Assembly: GCA_022828595.1 (NCBI GenBank)
Contig: JAKGHH010000004.1
Span: 86,766,270-86,830,269, forward strand
Length of the DNA stretch: 64,000 nucleotides
Reading direction: 5' to 3'
Origin: Nelumbo lutea
Lineage: Eukaryota > Streptophyta > Magnoliopsida > Proteales > Nelumbonaceae
Below are positions 1 through 13,200 of the stretch, piece by piece. Both the position numbers and the translations under genes were made by a program. The notes beneath the pieces are model-generated. The model was not told where the DNA came from. It saw nothing but the letters and a program-made list of their open reading frames with translations, and made no database searches. Position 1 is the first letter of the stretch, and the number at the start of each line of letters is the position of its first letter.

Positions 1-1255
1 GTCTCTAAAGTTCTCAAAGGAAATTCCCCACAATCTTCTCCAACCCTGTTGCTACTTTCATCAAGGTTTCTGAATATAAAGGGGTAGTAGATAGGTTGCT
101 TAAAAAGAGTTAAGTTTATCTAAGTGATTTTGCCCCCCAAGGAAATAGAATTCCACTTCAAATCGGCCAATTTCTTATCCATAAAAAAACGGTCAGTTTC
201 TTTGAAAATCCATCAATAATAAGGTTCCAAAAGATGCTAACCTTGAGATTACCCCCTAAAAGGAGTCCTAACTCCTAAGTACTTAAGAGACTGAACCAAA
301 ACTAAACAACCCAAAATTTTTGTATGTCACATAACCATGCCTTCTTCCATATTAATGCCCACTATGCAGCTCTTCCCAAGATTAACTCTCAAATCAAAAT
401 ATACTAAAAGCAGATTAGCAGATCAATTGGTGGTTCCTCATCCTTTCCTTTAGCCCTGTCATCACAAAATATGATCACATCACCTACAAATGCAATTATA
501 TGACCACAGTCCTTTTTCTAATGACTCTCCAACATCTCACTGACCAACCCAAGTCTGGCCTGGGCCCAAGCCTAATCCGAGTGCATCAAATTTCAGTGCG
601 GGCTGGGCATGGGTTAGGAAAATTGGGATTGACCTTGGGCCTTGGTTAAGGCTCAGGCCTTAGAACTAAATCTTAGGGCTGGTCCTGGTTGACCATAAAC
701 CCAGCCCAGCCTGCCTGACTTGCACCCCTAATCCACATTCTCCATCTCTCCTAGCTACATTTCTCCGACACAAGATCCAAAAACAACCAATCCATGAAGT
801 CATGTGCTTTTTCTAGATCTAGTTTGTAGTTTGCACACCTACCCCTTAGCTTTTGATTTTTCTTTTGATAAATGCTAGCTTTTGATTTTTTTTTTGAATT
901 ATTAAATGCATTCATTTGCATCTAGGAATTGATCTGTAATCTGTGTACCCTAGATAAACACTCCCTTAAATGGAGATATGATTGAAGGTAGCACTTCTTC
1001 CAACCTGAGAGATGTAACTTTCACTACAATGTTATATAGACTGACCACCAAACTTATAGGTCCAAAGTCATCTGAGCCAATGGCTTAAACTTTTGTGGGG
1101 GATCAAAGCTATAAATGTAGCATTTGCTCCACCGTGAAAAATTCCCCTATCAAAAAATTTCTTGAATACCTCCATCAGATCATCCTTAACGATACCCTGA
1201 TAGTTTCAAAAGAATTCCACAAAGAAGCCATCTGGTCCCTAGTTAAGTACAAATA
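1..1255 (-). pseudogene. LINE reverse-transcriptase remnant in IREH1 intron
   Basis: Translated on the minus strand, about 760-1255 reads as the N-terminal half of an L1-type reverse transcriptase: a GPDGF-like block, then NATFIALIP, then a degraded KAFDFMDW-like block. About 1-540 reads as the C-terminal half: a decayed FADD region (FVGDVIIFCDD), then a block like LGGNLKVSIFWNLII followed by FSKKL. Stops and frame changes are frequent, so this is an old dead copy. A MITE fragment at 541-733 splits the halves. The element lies in the last visible intron of the kinase gene, in the gene's own orientation. No exon of the kinase was recognised here. Confidence 0.6.
541..733 (-). mobile_element. 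MITE fragment, TTGCACCCCTA terminus
   Basis: This GGCC/CCAAGCC-rich stretch ends in TTGCACCCCTAA. In reverse orientation it aligns by eye with the start of the element carried in the 1,470-bp units (10976 onwards), for example the shared CAGGCAGGCTGGGC core. Only one terminus is present. It interrupts the LINE remnant. Confidence 0.6.
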
Positions 1256-1504
1256 AATAGAAAGAATATTATAATGTGAACTAGAATGATAGCTCAAGGA
1301 AAAAACCATATCAAAATTCTAGTTTCTAGCCCCAACTTATTGTTTTCTCTTCAAGTCTATTATTAAATGATAGATTATGTGGTTCAGACCTTATTTTGTA
1401 TACTCTCAATTTCAACTCTGACGCAATATAGTTAAGTGTAAACACTTATGGTTTTAGCTAAAATGATGCCACTCAAAGTATGAAATAATACTATTAGAAA
1501 ATAC

Positions 1505-3808
1505 CTGTTGAAAGTCTTCATGCTCTGAAATTGCAATCTTTCCATTCAAAAGCAGTTCAAGCTGGCTAGCCCGTGGAGTTAATAATGGAGATCTTGGGGT
1601 CAAGCTTCCTATTGATGATGCTTTCATTCCCTGATCAGATATCATAATAGAATGTGTTTTGCAAGTCATGTCAGGGAAGCCCTTCATATCATCCATGACA
1701 AAAGAACTACTAGTTTGATGTACACAATCAAGCATGTCTTTGGGATATTCTTGACATGAATTATCATTTTTAAGTGATGGAGAATCAAAAGGTATACTCA
1801 ATGTAGATATTCTTGCAGCCTCTGGACTTCCGCCCAAAGTATTGGTGCCTTTTGGTGTGCATGATTCCATTATCTTTTCAAGAGTTTCAGCAACTCTTTC
1901 AAGACGTTCATTTACTGTTAAACCTTTTAAATCACATCTATCAGCAATTGTACAGATTCTAGAATGATCTTCTACATGTACAGTTGGTATTTCAACCTCA
2001 CAGATCCGGCAGATCAATGAGTTCCTGTACGCAACATTTTGTTGATCTCCCCATATACCCCAAGAAACTTTTTTTGCTTTAAAGGAAATATCTGAACGTT
2101 CAAGAGGGATTTCTTGGGCATTATCAGCCTTTTCATTAACACCTGTTTTCATCTTATCTGGAAGCTGTGAGGATTCCAATTTATCCTTGGAGGGGACATC
2201 ATTCTCATCTGTGCCTTTTAGGTTCTTCTGAGCAGCAGACGGAAGTTTCTTCCAAGAGGATATCCGATCCTTTCTTTTAGATGAATCAACACCTTTAGCA
2301 ATGCTACCATCTGAAGGAATGGTACAACTCAAAATCACTTCATCTTTGTCAGGGTGCATACCACTTTCTTCCTGTACATGTGATTTCTTGTGCCTTTCAT
2401 TCACTTCCTTCTCACGAATTGGGTCTAACTCCTGGTTCTCAATCCCCAAAAGTTTTTCTGGATAGACTCCAAGATCACTGAGTTGATGAAGCCGAAGAAT
2501 ATGTTCATCCTCAAAACCTCCTTCATTATGAAACTGCACCAGACGGGTGCATCGGGTTAAAATAAAGAGAATACGGGTATGGGCTTGCTTGAGGGTCCCC
2601 ATGGGCAGCTCTTGACGCCGATCATCCAGATTCTGAACTATGCCTTCACACTTTGACCAGAACTCACTCGCTGACATCTTAGCACATTGTCGGGCCACAA
2701 CCAATAAATCCTCCAAAGTCTCTCTCCATTCTGGATGGGTCTCAACATTCTTTTGAAGAATGCTCACCAAATCACCGGCAAAAATACCTAAATCGGAGTC
2801 AACTTCTTCCTTCAACCGGACAAATTTTGCCCTAATATCAACCATGATCTCCTGGAAGGGAGGGAAGGATGCCATTGTAGTAAGAAAAAAAAAAAAAAAA
2901 TCAACATTGAAAGCAGATAGACAACTTATAAACATTCAGTCATTTTATGATCCAACTTAAAGACAATAAGTACCTCCATCTGCCCGATGGCACGAGGCTT
3001 ACGCAATGGGAAGGGCCGTACACCTTTGGAATTTAGTTCATGAGAGTAACTCTTGATGTCACGAGTTTTCTTCCTACGACCACTTGTAACGCGCATAATG
3101 GCCTGGAAGCGTGGAGACTGGATTTCCTTGGCGAAATCAAAACCCTGTAACAGTCCAAATTTTTTCTGGAGCTTAGCAACCTAGTCTGCATTTCCCTCTC
3201 AATAAAGATATCCAAATACAGAAAAACTCGTTACCCTTGGGGATTTCGACGGAACCCAGTAGTTCTTTTTCCCTGTACACAATCAAACAATTGATCTCCC
3301 GTACTTAAACTAACCGCCATTCAAATGGCTTACAAAAAAAGGGGACAAACACTCGGATCTAAGGAGAAAAAAACAGAAGTTTACCTGGCTCCGCAGAAGG
3401 CACGGGATGATTAGGAGTAACCGATTCAGAGCGAGCATTGTCTCCGTCGTTCTTTTCATTGCTAGGAGACTTGGAAGCTGGAGATGAGAAACGGAGAGGT
3501 GAAGGAGCAGATCTAGTTCTAATGTGGTTAAGGCCGATAGAGGATGCGATGATCGGGGAAGAGTCATCAGGACCGAGTTCCGTTTCTGCGTTGTCATCAC
3601 TGGTTTCTTTATTCTCCAAAGTCCGTGACGGGCTTCGATTGATTGGTATTGGGGGGATCTTCTCAAGTTTGCTCTTCGTCGCCGTTGTCGCTGTTGTGGT
3701 AGCAGTGGTGGATGAGACAGGTGATGCCGCCGATAAACCTATGCCGTCTGGATTGGCATTTTGATCTGTTGTATCGGGAGGATCTGAGGAGGACGGAGGA
3801 TTGGACAT
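1505..3808 (-). CDS. IREH1: IRE/IREH1-like AGC protein kinase, N-terminal part
   Basis: Plant IRE-family Ser/Thr kinase of the AGC group; in Arabidopsis IRE acts in root-hair tip growth. Four coding exons, from the start: 3808-3385, 3272-3235, 3144-2974, 2851-1505. All have GT donors and AG acceptors, phases fit, and 660 codons result. Residues 1-141 are Ser/Pro/Thr-rich. Exon 3 carries [14 protein letters not shown] and [11 protein letters not shown], typical of the family. Exon 4 begins [18 protein letters not shown] and contains a helical region (to about residue 325). A zinc-finger-like CRIC..H..H..C segment follows at about 492-511, just before [21 protein letters not shown]. The kinase catalytic domain lies beyond the left edge, so this is a window truncation and not a broken gene. 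Assignment to IREH1 over its paralogue IRE is by overall resemblance only. Confidence 0.87.
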
Positions 3809-4255
3809 GGATGGTGGAGGAGATGATGATGGCGTTATTGTTCTTCATGGCGTGGAATGATTGAGTGTGGAGAGTAGTGTTGACAGAGGCGGGAGCGAAG
3901 AGGAGCCCCAAGCTTTCGCGGGAAATTCGAGCTTCATAAACTGCCACGACTCCACGCAATACGTAACGGCCGAATCATTCGATTCGGTTTAAATCGGTCA
4001 TCCTGTTTGCAAATTCTAACCTGAACTGCTGAACAATGACAGGGGCAATGGCGTAATTTACTGTCTCCGTTAACAGAAGAGGTGTATTTGTACATTTATT
4101 TTAAAGGTGCAAGGAGTTTTTTTAATAGTCAAAATATGTGGGAGGTTTAGGTAATTGTTCCTAAATTTTCACATTTTATTGCTAGATCTGATGGCGGGAA
4201 TGCTAGGACTTCAGTACCGACTGCCGAGAGCCAGTCGTCAGCCAGTCACGGCAAA
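3809..4255. promoter_or_regulatory. Head-to-head intergenic region, likely bidirectional promoter
   Basis: 447 bp separate the kinase start codon (minus strand, 3808) from the peptidase start codon (plus strand, 4256). Both 5' UTRs and both core promoters should lie here, unless there are upstream non-coding exons. No convincing TATA box was placed for either gene. An AT-rich stretch occurs at about 4090-4180. Confidence 0.6.
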
Positions 4256-4259
4256 ATGA
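4191..4259 (+). other. Upstream ORF overlapping the peptidase start codon
   Basis: An ATG at 4191 opens 22 sense codons ending in TGA at 4257-4259. That stop overlaps the peptidase ATG at 4256 as ATGA. The frame differs from the main ORF. A second in-frame ATG lies at codon 4. It matters only if the transcript starts upstream of 4191, which cannot be seen here. Confidence 0.5.
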
Positions 4260-7200
4260 TACACCGAAGCGCTTTGATGTTCCGTTCAAAACATCTTCCC
4301 TCTTGTTTCTTCGCTACACACAGAGCTAATTTCTATACTTCTGTAGCTCCTGATAACGGAGAAAGTGGTCTTTACGGCTTCGGGGTCTTGAAGACGGCGA
4401 AGGGTTTTCGACGTTTTGTCGATGAAGCAATCGAGAGGTAGAAATTGCAACTCTATTGCTTTTTATATCTGTAGAACATTATACATGTCTTTTCTGGTCG
4501 AAACTCAAGTTTTACATTTATTAGATCGGGAGAACTCATTTCCTACATCTCTGGTATGCCTTCGTCGATCGAAATCGTCCAAGCAATGGACGAAATATCA
4601 GATACAGTAGGTTTCAAAGGCATTTCTTGTATTAATTTAGGGGTTTATTATTTACGATCATAATGGTCTCTGGGGTCTTGAATCTGTTAGGTTTGCTCCG
4701 TTGTTGATTCGGCCGAACTATGTAGAAATACTCATCCCGACCGGTAAGTAGTTTATGCTGTATTTTGTTTTTATATTTTTAATGTTGTTTAGCAATTTGG
4801 CGTATGTTCTATATTGCAGGGAATTTGTAGAAGAAGCTAACGGGGCAGCAATGAAGATTCATGAATATCTGCAAGTAAGGCTTTTATATTTTTAATGGGG
4901 TTTAATTTGCTTTCAAGAGTAACCAGTCTGCTTCTATTTTGCATGAGACTTTTATGATGATACCTTTATCTTTTCACGAAAATATATGCACAATTTTGTT
5001 AGAAGAGTAGGACTCCCGAACAAAAAGTCCACTATCAAATAAAACACTCTCTCTCCCCCCCTCAAAAAAAAAAAAAACATATTGACATTTCTTGATATGA
5101 GCATAGTTTTCAATTTTCGTGATACATAGAAAAATTTTCCAGAAACTTCTCCATCTCCCCAAGGGGGAAAGCAAAAGCATCTTGAAACAAAAAAATATCA
5201 CTAGTCATGAAAGGATTGCAGAATCTTAATGGTTGAAACAACAAAAACAAAAAGAAAGCTAGTGTACCCATTCAACACTCACTCAAAAAGCTTGAGAATT
5301 TCATGGCATTGTATGAGAAGTGTCATTTTGTGGTGCATTTGGGGGGGGGGGGAAGAAATGCAAGAATATTTGAAGATAAAAGTGCAAAGATTACAAACAT
5401 TAATAAAGGGGAATCAATGAATGATTTAATGTATTTATCAAAGAAAAGTTAATGGTTTAATGGGAGGATGGGAGGCCATGACGGAAGGACTAGTGATCAT
5501 CCAAGAAGTAGAGTCTGGAAGTTGCCTGAATCAGGTAATTTAAAACTAATTTTGATGGTTACAGCCTTGGTAATACTGTATTTAAGGCAGTGATTGGGTG
5601 TTTAGGGATGGTGAAGGCCAAGAGTTGGGATTTTCTCAAAACAAAAACTGTCCCAAGAGTTGGGATTTTCTCACAACAAAAACTGTCCCAACACACTTTC
5701 AACATGATCTGTCCTCACATCTCACCATGAGACTGGTACCCACCATATCTATGATGTGTGACACATCATGTTGGAACGTGTTAGAACAGTTTATTGTTGT
5801 GAGCAGATAAGCAGATTTGGACTCGATGTGCAAATAAGAATAAGTTTTTCTGGCTCAGCTGTGCTATGAAACTCTCTAAGGGCAGAGCTGATAGCGGTTA
5901 CACAAGGTTTAAAGTTTGCACAAATGCATGACTGGAAAGATTTCATTGTAGAAGGTGACTGCCAAGTGGTTATATCCTGGATGAAATCAGAAATGTGGTT
6001 CCTTGGATTCACCAATTCTCAGTCAGGGAAGCCAAATCTTAGATACAATCTTGAACTGCTCACTTAGATGGATTCCAAAGAGTGTTAATGAGTTCGCTGA
6101 TAGTCTTGCCCAAGGAACAATATTCAACAATTGGCTCTTGTATCATGTTATTGAGACTTGGTCAGTTTCTTGCTGTGCTGTAGTTCTGTTCATTTATTCA
6201 ATGGACCAAATGAGCTAATGCACAGAGTACTTTTAGAGTAACAAAATGGATACTCAGAAAGGTACAAAGTTTTGATTTTCCTAAACATGGAAGGACTAGC
6301 AATGTTTGCAATTAAAATCTATTCAAAATATCTTCAGGATCTGAAGTAAATCTTGCCGATCCGCCTATTATTCAGCATATATTGAGAATTCAATCAAAGA
6401 TTTGATTGAGAGAATCAAATCCATATAATGTGAGGTGTACTTTGTGTTGAAAACTAACACTTCTAAGTTTTGGTAAAAATGATAGGAAACATTTTGCCAA
6501 TATAAATTAGAAACAGCCTTTCTCTGTGGATAACATAGTTTGGGGATGGCAATGGGTGGAAACATCCTTAGCTATAAGAAGAAGAGTGGCAATCCAATGG
6601 GTTTCTCCAACCATGAATGGTATAAAGTTAAATTTTGATGGCTGCAGTCCAGTCCAAAAGAACCAAGAATTGGTGATGTTTCTTACAATCATCTTGGGAA
6701 TATCATGGTTGTTTACTCAAGACCCATTGGGCAAGACGATTTAACTAGAGCAGAACACTATTAGTGGAACTTATGAGGATTGAAGTTGGGGAAATTTTTC
6801 AATTACAAGGATATTGTAGTGGAGGGGGACTAAAGAGCTCTAATTGACTGGATTATAAATAACAAACTATGTATATGGCATTGCAGCTGCCAGGAAACCA
6901 GAGACATTTGGTGTCATTTCCTTCAACTAGCTGGGTATAGCTGGGCTGCTCCAAATCACCTTCAGGACCTGCTTCACCAGTGGCAAGGCAAAGCATTGAG
7001 CAAGAGAGGTAAGGTGTTTTGGCAAGTAATTCTGCATGTTGTGCTCTGGGAAGTTTGGGAAGAAAGGAACAACCACCTATTTGAGAACAAAGCAAGACCA
7101 AGGACTGATTTGATCTCACACATCACCTACCCCTGTAATCAATGGGCAGCCAGTTCAGACAAGTTTAAAGGAATCTCCATAAATCACCCTCAACAGGGAT

Positions 7201-10200
7201 GCAAACCTCTTTCTTTTCTCCCTCCCCCCATCTACAGTGGGCTTCTCCTTAGGATGGAAGAAACTTGGACCCTAAGCTTTGATGGAAGTGCTTCAGGTAA
7301 CCCGGGAGCTGCTGGTATTGGAGGAGTACTAAGGGATGAAAATGGAAACATCTTCTGGGTGTACAGTGGACCGATAGGTATAGATGACTCTACCAAGGCA
7401 AAAGTGATGGCTGCACTTATGGGAATCCGATTGATCAACCAGCTTGGCATTCAGAACTTATCCATAGAGGGAGATTCAACTAACACCATAAAGTTTGGAG
7501 GCTGGACCATGGAGACTCAGTCACTTCCTAGCAGAAGCAAGGGATTCATTGCCAGCTTCAAATGCAAACTGCACTGGATCCCAAGGGAACTCAATTCTCT
7601 TGCAGATGGGTTAGCAAAATTAGGTGCTCTTTTAGAAGTTCCGTACTGTGATAAGATCCCCCCTGTGTAATTCTCAGGGGTCTCTTTCTTCTCCTTGTAC
7701 ACCCTCTTGTGTACCCTTCTTTTTGTTTAGTGAAATCAGTTAACTTTTCTCAAAAAAAAAAAAAAAAAAAGCCTGGTTTGGGAGCTGAGTGTGTCATTCA
7801 AGTCAACTAAGAGACCAGCAAACAGCTTGGCAGATGCTATGGCTAGGTAAGGAGTGAGTTGGAATCAGTTGTATTGGGGGTTACCTGATTGGCTCATACA
7901 AATGTAAATGAAAGCTATGATTGGGCAGCAAGTGCTAACCTGATACTGGTAAAAGAAGGTTATTTTTTTTTCAAATTGTAGTTAAATAGCTAATTTAAGA
8001 ACAATTTACAATAAAAAAAAATAATTTAAGAATAATTAACTCTTTATAGTGGTCATACAATGATAAGATATATTTACTTAATAGCTAATTTAAAACTTGC
8101 AAATAAAATTTTAGTTATATTATGATAATTTAGTATATTCTTTTTCCAGTGGTGATAGTTTAGTATATTATCAAGTAATAGAGGTTTTATAATGACTCTT
8201 ATTTCATAAATAACGAGTTGGGCTCACAATTGTACTCATTTGTGTAACAATGCTATTGCTGTACCACTCAGGGATTATTTTAAAGCACCTTAAGGGAAGG
8301 TGGCTTAGGTTCTTGAACTTCCATTTACAACAGAGAGCTACCCTGTACTTTCAGATTCCAAAACTCTGTTCTTGCCATTAGCGTTCCATTAGTTTTGAAC
8401 TTTTATGCGACCATTTTTCCCTCACCTTTATTGTGTCTCCAAAACCCAAGTTTTGAACTTCTCCTACCTTCTTTTCTTTTTCTCTCATTTCATTTGTTTA
8501 AGAGAGAGATGAAGAAGATTTTAAAGTAGAGCATCCGCCATTGGGTTTTGGAGATGCAATAAAGGAGAGGGCAAACTGATCTCATAAAAGTTCAAAACTG
8601 GCTAAATGCTACTGGTGGGAGCAGAGTGTTGGAATCTAAAAGTACGTGGTAACTCTTTATTGTTTTGGAGATACAATAAAAGAGAGGGAAAAATGATCTC
8701 ATAAGAGTTCAAAACTGATGGAATGCTAATGTTGGGAGCAGAGTATTGGAATCTGAAAGTAAAGGGTAGCTCTCTGTTGCAAATCAAAGTTTGGGGAATT
8801 AAGTGTCACTACCACAAAGTACAGGGTAGTTTTATGTATTTTATTCTTACGTTTTTAAATTTTTTTGTTGCATATAGTAGAAATACTTGCCATTCTTTTT
8901 TTTTTTTTCTTGTGGGGGTTATTTTATCACCTAATAAATACCATTCCTTTGCTAGGGAATGGCAACCATCCATTGGGGTTTATTTAGTGGTTGAAATCAG
9001 ATTTGTAGTGTAATATATTACTCTGTGTGTTCGTGTGCAAACTCACATGCATGTGCATGCCAAATTGTGAGCCAATTCTTTTCTACATTTAATGAATCAT
9101 TTTTATCGTTTCTGAAACATTTTTGTTCACCAGCATTAGCTATATTTGAGCTAACGGACTACAAGTTTATGTGGGACTGTGGGCAAATTTCCTGAAACTT
9201 GTGAATATTTCCAGTGACAATTTTGTTTTCCTGTTGATATTTTCTATAGTTTCTGAATACAAATCATAGCCTATATAATGCGGTGATAAAAGCAGAGCAA
9301 GATGGTCTTTTGCAAACAAAGGAAGCATGGAGGGCAGCTCATTCGCTACGTATTGACTTCGAGAAAGGAGGAATACATCTTCCTAGAGGTACTTATTTCA
9401 TCATTGTCTTAATTTTAGTTCTGATGTAGTGGACTCAGCTACTGAAATCTTGTTTTTATTTTGCAGATAAGCTGGAAAGAATTAATCAGTTGAATGTTAA
9501 TATTGCCCACCTGTGCAGAGAGTAATCAGATCTTCCTTTTACTTAAGAAAGTTGACATTATAATTAATCAATAACATTACACCCTTTCTTTTTGCTGCTT
9601 ATGATGCTACTTTGTTGCATTAGTTGTTTTTGCATCTTGTTTCATGCATGGTTATCGTTTAAATATTTTGTCATGCTTTGGCAGCTGATAATTGGTAGAT
9701 TGTTTGTTATTTTCATGGAAATTAATTTTATCATGTAGAGCACTGTGTACCAATTAAGCTATGTTGTTACCGGATCATAGATGTCTGACAAGGGGTTATT
9801 TTAGTGGAAATAACAAGAGTTGGTGTGGCAGGTTTGTGGTAAGATGCTTTCGGGATGCTAATCTGACATATTAACTGCTTTCTCAAGTCTGTATATCCTC
9901 AGCAAGAAGCTGCTTTCCTATTTACAACAGAGGACACCCCAATTTGAATGGAGGATCTGTTGTCGGTAGACAAGGGTTTATGAAGTAAATTGCTCCTGTC
10001 AATCAGGTATGGACAGAGATGTTTGTCCCTTCAAATCCTGGGACTACACTACCAGGTTCTTTCTTCCAGTACCCTTCCATGATCTCTTGACATGACTATT
10101 GCCTCACAAAAGCATACTGATGCTATGTGATCTAAGAGCAGATGATAAACCTGGAACTCTACTGGAGACCTTGGCAATGGAGAAGAGTCTCTGATGGTCA

Positions 10201-13200
10201 AGTCAGTGAAGTGAGGGGGAGAGAGAAGGAAACAAGCTGAAGAGCTCAGTGAGAATTGTGCAAAAAGGCAGGGTGAAGTGAGGTATACCGAGGTGAGTGA
10301 GGATCAAGTATATAGTCTCTGGAGTATTGGAATGGATGGGGGCTCACCTATTCATAGGAGATGGACCTTGTTCTGGAATGGGCACATCACCCACACGTGG
10401 TCAGTGTTTCGGTCCAGCTGTCATGCCCGTGATTGACACGTTAGGTACATGTGGGTGGCCTTGGGCCCTCTTTAAATGTATTAGCACTAACAGTATTGGC
10501 TCGACCATGTGTTTTATCCAATGGCCTTGGATCTGCATGCGTCATCTTGCCTCCTGAGTCTTGACAGTGTGCCTCCACCTACCTAGATGCTTAGGTGTTG
10601 CTTCCCCAGACAATTAAATGGACACATGTTGCAGACTTGTGTCACATGTCATCTCAGCCCAGTATCATGCTTTTTTCCTAGTGGGATTGGCCTTGGCTGC
10701 ACTGCTCATGTCACTCTCAAGGATGAGGTAATCTTTGAATTGGCACGTCGGCTCATCCAGAGTGGGCACCACATGATGTCCGAGTTCGGCGAGGATATGA
10801 GGTTGCAGTCTGAAGTGAAGTGACTTGACCATTTTGCTCCCTGATTTTGTGCCACGTGTTGGATTCTGTTAGGTAATCAATTCTGGCTGCATCATATTCC
10901 AACTGGACCTTCATGAACCAATAAGAAGCATCCTAATTATCCTTTTGAGTGGAGTTGTTTGGATGTACTGCAGGGAGGGGTGCAAGCCAGGCAGGCTGGG
11001 CCGAGTTTAGGCTAAACCCAAGGCCAACCCTAAGAATTGGGTCTAAGGCCCAGGCCCGAGACCGAGATAAATGCCTGAACTGTCCAACCTGGGACCAGCC
11101 TGCACTGAAATTTCATGCACTCGGGTTGGGCTTGGGCTTGGGTTATTCAATCAGCCCATACTAAAATTTGATATTAATATATGCTTATATGTATGTTTGC
11201 ATGCATTTATGTATAGTTTACCAAGAAAAATATGTATACATGCATGTGTGCATGTTGCATGCAAAAATGTGTCTATATGCATATCTGTATGTATATATTT
11301 GGGCCAGGCTCGGGCTGGGTTTGGACTACCTAAGGTCTAGGCCCAGGCCCAGCCCAAAAAATAAAAAATCCCAAACTTTTTTTGGCCCAATCCCAGCCCA
11401 AGGACCAAAAATCTAATCCCAACCCATGCAAAATTGTGGTCTGGGTTGGTTCAGGCTTGGATTGGGCTAGCCCAAGTTGCACCCCTAAGAGTTCAGGGCC
11501 AGCTCTAATGGTAAATGGTCCCCATGGTATGGACCATCTCCAAGCCACCAGGCTTCTGAAACCACTGCAAACAATATATTTTTCTTTAAAATTTTTCCTT
11601 TCTTTTGCTCTTATTCCTTCTATTGTTCTTTTCCAAATGTATCGGCTATATCTGACATACAAAACTGGTGAAAAAAGACCTTCAATTTTCTGCCTAGTTC
11701 TACTTCTTCAGACATACATCTACTTTTGTACCTTTATCTAATTATATTGGCTCATAGAACTTTATTATTTCTATTTGGAGTTAGGCGATTGGACTTAAGA
11801 GGACTCTACTGGGTTTGCACAGTTAGGCGATTGAACCCACTGACTATAACTGTCATGCTCCTCGTCATCTATTTAATCCTTTTGATTACATTTCTGTGCA
11901 CCCAATGGGCTTCTTCATAATTCATCAAGCATCCAATTTCCATCTATTAAGATCCTGTTATGGGTCCGAACAGTGCACTTTCAATTTTATCTAGGTTGGC
12001 CTTTTATATGGTACTGCATTTTTAATCAAATGGACAGTGTGCCTCCACCTACCTAGATGCTTAGGTGTTGCTTCCCCAGACAATTAAATGGACACATGTT
12101 GCAGACTTGTGTCACATGTCATCTCAGCCCAGTATCATGCTTTTTTCCTAGTGGGATTGGCCTTGGCTGCACTGCTCATGTCACTCTCAAGGATGAGGTA
12201 ATCTTTGAATTGGCACGTCGGCTCATCCAGAGTGGGCACCACATGATGTCCGAGTTCGGCGAGGATATGAGGTTGCAGTCTGAAGTGAAGTGACTTGACC
12301 ATTTTGCTCCCTGATTTTGTGCCACGTGTTGGATTCTGTTAGGTAATCAATTCTGGCTGCATCATATTCCAACTGGACCTTCATGAACCAATAAGAAGCA
12401 TCCTAATTATCCTTTTGAGTGGAGTTGTTTGGATGTACTGCAGGGAGGGGTGCAAGCCAGGCAGGCTGGGCCGAGTTTAGGCTAAACCCAAGGCCAACCC
12501 TAAGAATTGGGTCTAAGGCCCAGGCCCGAGACCGAGATAAATGCCTGAACTGTCCAACCTGGGACCAGCCTGCACTGAAATTTCATGCACTCGGGTTGGG
12601 CTTGGGCTTGGGTTATTCAATCAGCCCATACTAAAATTTGATATTAATATATGCTTATATGTATGTTTGCATGCATTTATGTATAGTTTACCAAGAAAAA
12701 TATGTATACATGCATGTGTGCATGTTGCATGCAAAAATGTGTCTATATGCATATCTGTATGTATATATTTGGGCCAGGCTCGGGCTGGGTTTGGACTACC
12801 TAAGGTCTAGGCCCAGGCCCAGCCCAAAAAAATAAAAAATCCCAAACTTTTTTTGGCCCAATCCCAGCCCAAGGACCAAAAATCTAATCCCAACCCATGC
12901 AAAATTGTGGTCTGGGTTGGTTCAGGCTTGGATTGGGCTAGCCCAAGTTGCACCCCTAAGAGTTCAGGGCCAGCTCTAATGGTAAATGGTCCCCATGGTA
13001 TGGACCATCTCCAAGCCACCAGGCTTCTGAAACCACTGCAAACAATATATTTTTCTTTAAAATTTTTCCTTTCTTTTGCTCTTATTCCTTCTATTGTTCT
13101 TTTCCAAATGTATCGGCTATATCTGACATACAAAACTGGTGAAAAAAGACCTTCAATTTTCTGCCTAGTTCTACTTCTTCAGACATACATCTACTTTTGT

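Larger units (their letters stand above)
6526..7915 (+). pseudogene. Older LINE RNase H remnant split by a younger LINE
   Basis: The left part (6526 to about 6880) translates in pieces to VSPTMNGIKLNFDGCS, GNIMVVYSRPIGQDD and DIVVEGD. The right part (7770-7915) gives KSTKRPANSLADAMAR, the last RNase H block. The two halves complement each other across the LINE tail at 6881-7769. Both contain stops. Confidence 0.55.

Noticed and set aside
2760..2960. Plus-strand 66-codon frame opposite kinase exon 4
   Set aside because: Shadow of the coding exon on the other strand; contains a poly-Lys run from an A-tract.
5340..5351. G-run (also at 20128-20139)
   Set aside because: Simple homopolymers; might be sequencing-length artefacts and carry no feature.
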